64,000 nt of DNA from Nonomuraea coxensis DSM 45129 (GTDB lineage: Bacteria > Actinomycetota > Actinomycetes > Streptosporangiales > Streptosporangiaceae): positions 3,514,501 to 3,578,500 of the forward strand of contig NZ_CP068985.1 in the NCBI RefSeq assembly GCF_019397265.1. The letters run 5' to 3'. The notes beneath the pieces are model-generated. The model ran no database searches. It saw only the letters and a program-made list of their open reading frames with translations, and was not told where the DNA came from. This document shows, piece after piece, positions 61,822 through 64,000 of this stretch (position 1 is the first letter of the stretch; each line of letters opens with the position of its first letter). The position numbers and the translations under genes are program-made.

Positions 61822-61847
61822 CGCCGCGATGTTTGTCCATCGCGGCG
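61822..61847 (+). terminator. 10-bp stem hairpin after the WD40 gene
   Basis: CGCCGCGATG and CATCGCGGCG flank a TTTGTC loop, 44 bp after the stop. No T-run follows, but the stem is perfect. Confidence 0.6.
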
Positions 61848-62001
61848 GGCGTTGCTGGACAACTTCCGGCCCGTCTAGAACGGTCACGTCGCCATGCCCA
61901 CGTTCTCGACGCGTGGACCTGAACGCGCGGCGACTCCCTCACACCGTCCGCTCCTCGCCGTTGCCACGGCGTGGCGGACACGAAGAGAAAGGAGGAGCAC
62001 G

Positions 62002-62295
62002 GTGATCAGAAAACTGTCCGCGGCGGTGCTCCTGACCGCCGGCGCGCTGGCGGTCGCCGCCGCGCCCGCCACGGCGGCGACCGGCCGCCTCGTCCTGCAG
62101 GGAGAGACCGGCCGCGTGGTGATCAACCCCGGTCCGGGCTGCTACAGCTCCGTGACGCCGTACTCCGGCGTCACGAACGACACCGACACGGCCGTCACCG
62201 CGTACTCGGGGAGCGGTTGTACCGGGCTCTCCCTGGTCGTCCAGCCGGGCCGGAGCACGACGGGCGTGTTCCGCAGCGTCCGTGTCCCTTCTTGA
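62002..62295 (+). CDS. Small secreted two-cysteine protein
   Basis: A 97-residue exported protein. The GTG at 62002 follows AAGGAGGAG; an upstream ATG at 61894 would add a non-conserved-looking basic leader. The signal peptide is V-I-R-K-L-S followed by AAVLLTAGALAVAAAPATA. The mature 70-residue part is Gly/Ser/Thr/Val-rich with two cysteines (GCYSSV and SGCTG), perhaps a disulfide-closed beta sandwich, as in some actinomycete small secreted proteins. It precedes another secreted gene by 22 bp, so they probably form an operon. Function unknown. Confidence 0.7.
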   Translation: MIRKLSAAVLLTAGALAVAAAPATAATGRLVLQGETGRVVINPGPGCYSSVTPYSGVTNDTDTAVTAYSGSGCTGLSLVVQPGRSTTGVFRSVRVPS

Positions 62296-62317
62296 TTGAC
62301 TGTCGAAAGGAATTCCG

Positions 62318-62689
62318 ATGCGCTTCTCACACAAACTGATCGCGGGAGCGGCGGCCATGGGGGCGGCCTTGTCGATCGGCGTCGCCGTGACCTCCACGGC
62401 GGCCTCGGCCTCGCAGACGGCGGCCGTCTGCAGCCCTGATTCGAGGCTCCAGTACGACTACTACAACTCCGGCTCCGGCGGCACGGTGGTGTCGAAGTGG
62501 TACAACTGCACGGGCAGCCACTCCCAGAGCACCTACGGGTACCGGATCAAGCCGGGCGGATATTCCGGCTACGTGTACTACTCGAATGGCGGAAGTGACT
62601 ATTTCTGCGACTACCGGGACATCTATCTCGGGGCCAAGAAGGTGAGCAGAATCTACATGGCCCCCGCCAAGATCGAGGAGTGCTCGTAG
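62318..62689 (+). CDS. Small secreted tyrosine-rich protein
   Basis: A 123-residue protein with signal peptide MRFSHKLIAGAAAMGAALSIGVAVTSTAASA and cleavage after about residue 31. The mature part is Ser/Tyr/Gly-rich (YDYYNSGSGG, STYGYRIKPGGYSGYVYYSNGG) with four cysteines, giving two possible disulfides. GAAAGG precedes the ATG. Its Tyr-rich surface resembles secreted adhesive or bacteriocin-inhibitor-like proteins, but no family is recognised. Confidence 0.7.
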   Translation: MRFSHKLIAGAAAMGAALSIGVAVTSTAASASQTAAVCSPDSRLQYDYYNSGSGGTVVSKWYNCTGSHSQSTYGYRIKPGGYSGYVYYSNGGSDYFCDYRDIYLGAKKVSRIYMAPAKIEECS

Positions 62690-62808
62690 GCGTTGTCCCT
62701 GCCCGCGTCGCCGCGCCTGGACGGGCGGCGGCGGCGTGAAACGGTCCGGGGCCGCGGCGATCGGCCCGGCCCCGGACCGCCGGGCGTCCCCGAGGAGGGG
62801 TGCGGCGG

Positions 62809-64000
62809 TTGAGGTTCGGCATTCTCGGGCCGGTGGAGGCGGTGGCGGACGGCGGGCCCGTGTCGGTCGCGCAGCCCAGGCATCGGGCCCTGCTGGCGTA
62901 CCTGTTGTTGCAGGCGAACCGGGTGGTGACCCCGGCGCAACTGGCGGAGGCGATCTGGGGCGGCGCCGAACCCGCCACCGCGAGGTCCCAGATCCACGTG
63001 GCGGTGTCCCGGCTGCGGCGGGCACTGCGCGACCACGGGCTGGACGACGTCATCGTCACCCGGCCCGGCGGATACCGCCTGGCCCTGGCGGACGATCAGC
63101 TGGACGCCGACCTGTTCGACCGCCAGGTCGAGGCCGGGCGCGCCGCCGCGGGGCAGGGCCGGCACGAGGAGGCGGCCCGTCACCTGCGCGCGGCGCTCGG
63201 GCTGTGGCGCGGCCAGGCGCTGACGGACGTCACGGCGGCGTTCGCCGAGCCCGTGCGGCGGCGGCTGCTCGAACAGCGTCTGATCGCGCAGGAGCTGCTG
63301 TGCGACGCGGAACTCGCGCTCGGGTGTCACGACAGGCTCATCCCGGGACTGCGGAGGCTCCTGGAGGAGCATCCGACGCGGGAACGCGTGGCCTGCCGGC
63401 TGATGCTCGCCCAGTATCGGGCGGGGCTGCACCTCGACGCGCTGGAGACGGCCAGGCGGACGCGGGCCCTGCTCGCGGAGGAGCAGGGGCTCGATCCCGG
63501 CCCGGAGCTCTCGACGCTGGAGACCGCCATACTCAACGGCGACCTGGCGCTCGACGCCGGATCCAGGGCCGGGGGAGTCCCGGTGTCCTCCGCCGCGACC
63601 ACGCCGGCCCAGCTTCCGTTCGACGTGCAGGGGTTCGCCGGTCGTCGCCGTGAGCTCGACCGGCTCGCCGTGCTGGCCGACGCCTCCGATCGGCCGGCCA
63701 TGGTGCTGGTCGCCGGCACGGCCGGGGTCGGCAAGACCGCGCTGGCGGTGCACTGGGCGCACCGCCACCGTGACCGGTTCCCCGACGGGCAGTTCTTCGT
63801 CGACCTGCACGGATTCGACGCGGCCAGGGCGCCGGCGGAGCCGCTCGACGTCCTGCGCCGGCTCCTCCGGTCCCTGGACGGCGCCGACGCCGCCGTGCCG
63901 CAGGAGGTGGAGGAGGCCGCCGCCCTGTTCCGGTCGCGGCTCGCCCGGCGGCGCGCCCTTCTCGTGCTCGACGACGCCCGTAGCGCCGAGCAGGTGCGGC
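62809..64000 (+). CDS. SARP/AfsR-type regulator, cut by window edge
   Basis: The first 397 codons of a SARP regulator. RFGILGPVEAVADGGPVSVAQPRHRALLAYLLLQANRVV is the OmpR-type winged helix; the bacterial transcriptional activation domain follows (DADLFDRQVEAGRAAAGQGRHEEAARHLRAALGLWRG); a P-loop STAND NTPase begins at GTAGVGKTALAV (about residue 303). It activates a nearby biosynthetic or secreted-protein set in related systems. TTG 62809 matches the family start and has GGAGG about 10 nt upstream; GTG 62800 is possible. The C-terminus lies beyond the window. Confidence 0.88.
   Translation, partial: MRFGILGPVEAVADGGPVSVAQPRHRALLAYLLLQANRVVTPAQLAEAIWGGAEPATARSQIHVAVSRLRRALRDHGLDDVIVTRPGGYRLALADDQLDADLFDRQVEAGRAAAGQGRHEEAARHLRAALGLWRGQALTDVTAAFAEPVRRRLLEQRLIAQELLCDAELALGCHDRLIPGLRRLLEEHPTRERVACRLMLAQYRAGLHLDALETARRTRALLAEEQGLDPGPELSTLETAILNGDLALDAGSRAGGVPVSSAATTPAQLPFDVQGFAGRRRELDRLAVLADASDRPAMVLVAGTAGVGKTALAVHWAHRHRDRFPDGQFFVDLHGFDAARAPAEPLDVLRRLLRSLDGADAAVPQEVEEAAALFRSRLARRRALLVLDDARSAEQVR

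Overview
The window is very GC-rich with strongly GC3-biased codons, many GTG/TTG starts, ATGA/GTGA gene overlaps and lineage-typical families: MmyB-type XRE regulators, a SARP regulator, an ECF42-like sigma factor, SapA-like secreted protein and actinobacterial narGHJI. It looks like a chromosomal segment of a filamentous actinomycete. A Streptosporangiales-type host is a guess, not something I can prove. I found no tRNA, rRNA, CRISPR array, transposase or phage gene.

Layout. 0-7.3 kb: a hypoxia or fermentation-like block holding a sugar phosphorylase (GH65, cut by the window edge) with its phosphoglucomutase-like HAD partner, a DoxX-like membrane protein, a universal stress protein (USP), an Acg-like nitroreductase, and pyruvate formate-lyase with its radical-SAM activase. 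Their upstream regions share a 14-bp palindrome resembling the DosR/DevR box. 7.3-13.4 kb: small regulators, a SapA-like secreted protein, DUF4287 and DUF998 proteins, and a DHFR-like/DGPF/ECF-sigma cassette. 13.3-17.9 kb: a sugar-transfer cluster (GT2, epimerase, GT-C membrane transferase, DUF2064, methyltransferase). 17.9-18.5 kb: a decayed LLM oxidoreductase. 18.7-26.6 kb: a nitrogen operon made of an unusual Amt, two CrcB fluoride channels, a urea transporter and ureABCFGD. 26.6-33.8 kb: an APC permease, a second GH65/HAD pair, and an ArsR-SulP pair behind a 20-bp perfect palindrome. 33.9-35.9 kb: two more USPs with DosR-like boxes. 35.9-43.5 kb: an AraC regulator, monooxygenase, esterase, GH2/MFS operon, a secreted protein and two gene-deletion scars. 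43.6-50.2 kb: narGHJI. 50.4-58 kb: SnoaL-like protein, truncated HAD, XRE regulator, aldo/keto reductase, NadE, a large LuxR-STAND regulator and two VOC proteins. 58.1-64 kb: an HTH-STAND-transmembrane-WD40 protein, two small secreted proteins and the start of a SARP regulator.

How it fits together. Phosphorolytic sugar use, pyruvate formate-lyase, nitrate reductase, three USPs and an Acg-like nitroreductase suggest a low-oxygen or dormancy programme; the shared boxes tie together most of it except nar. No DosR/DosS-type gene lies in the window, so the regulator would have to act from elsewhere. Three places show 3' gene remnants joined head to head or truncated genes, suggesting recurrent small deletions in the accessory parts of this segment.
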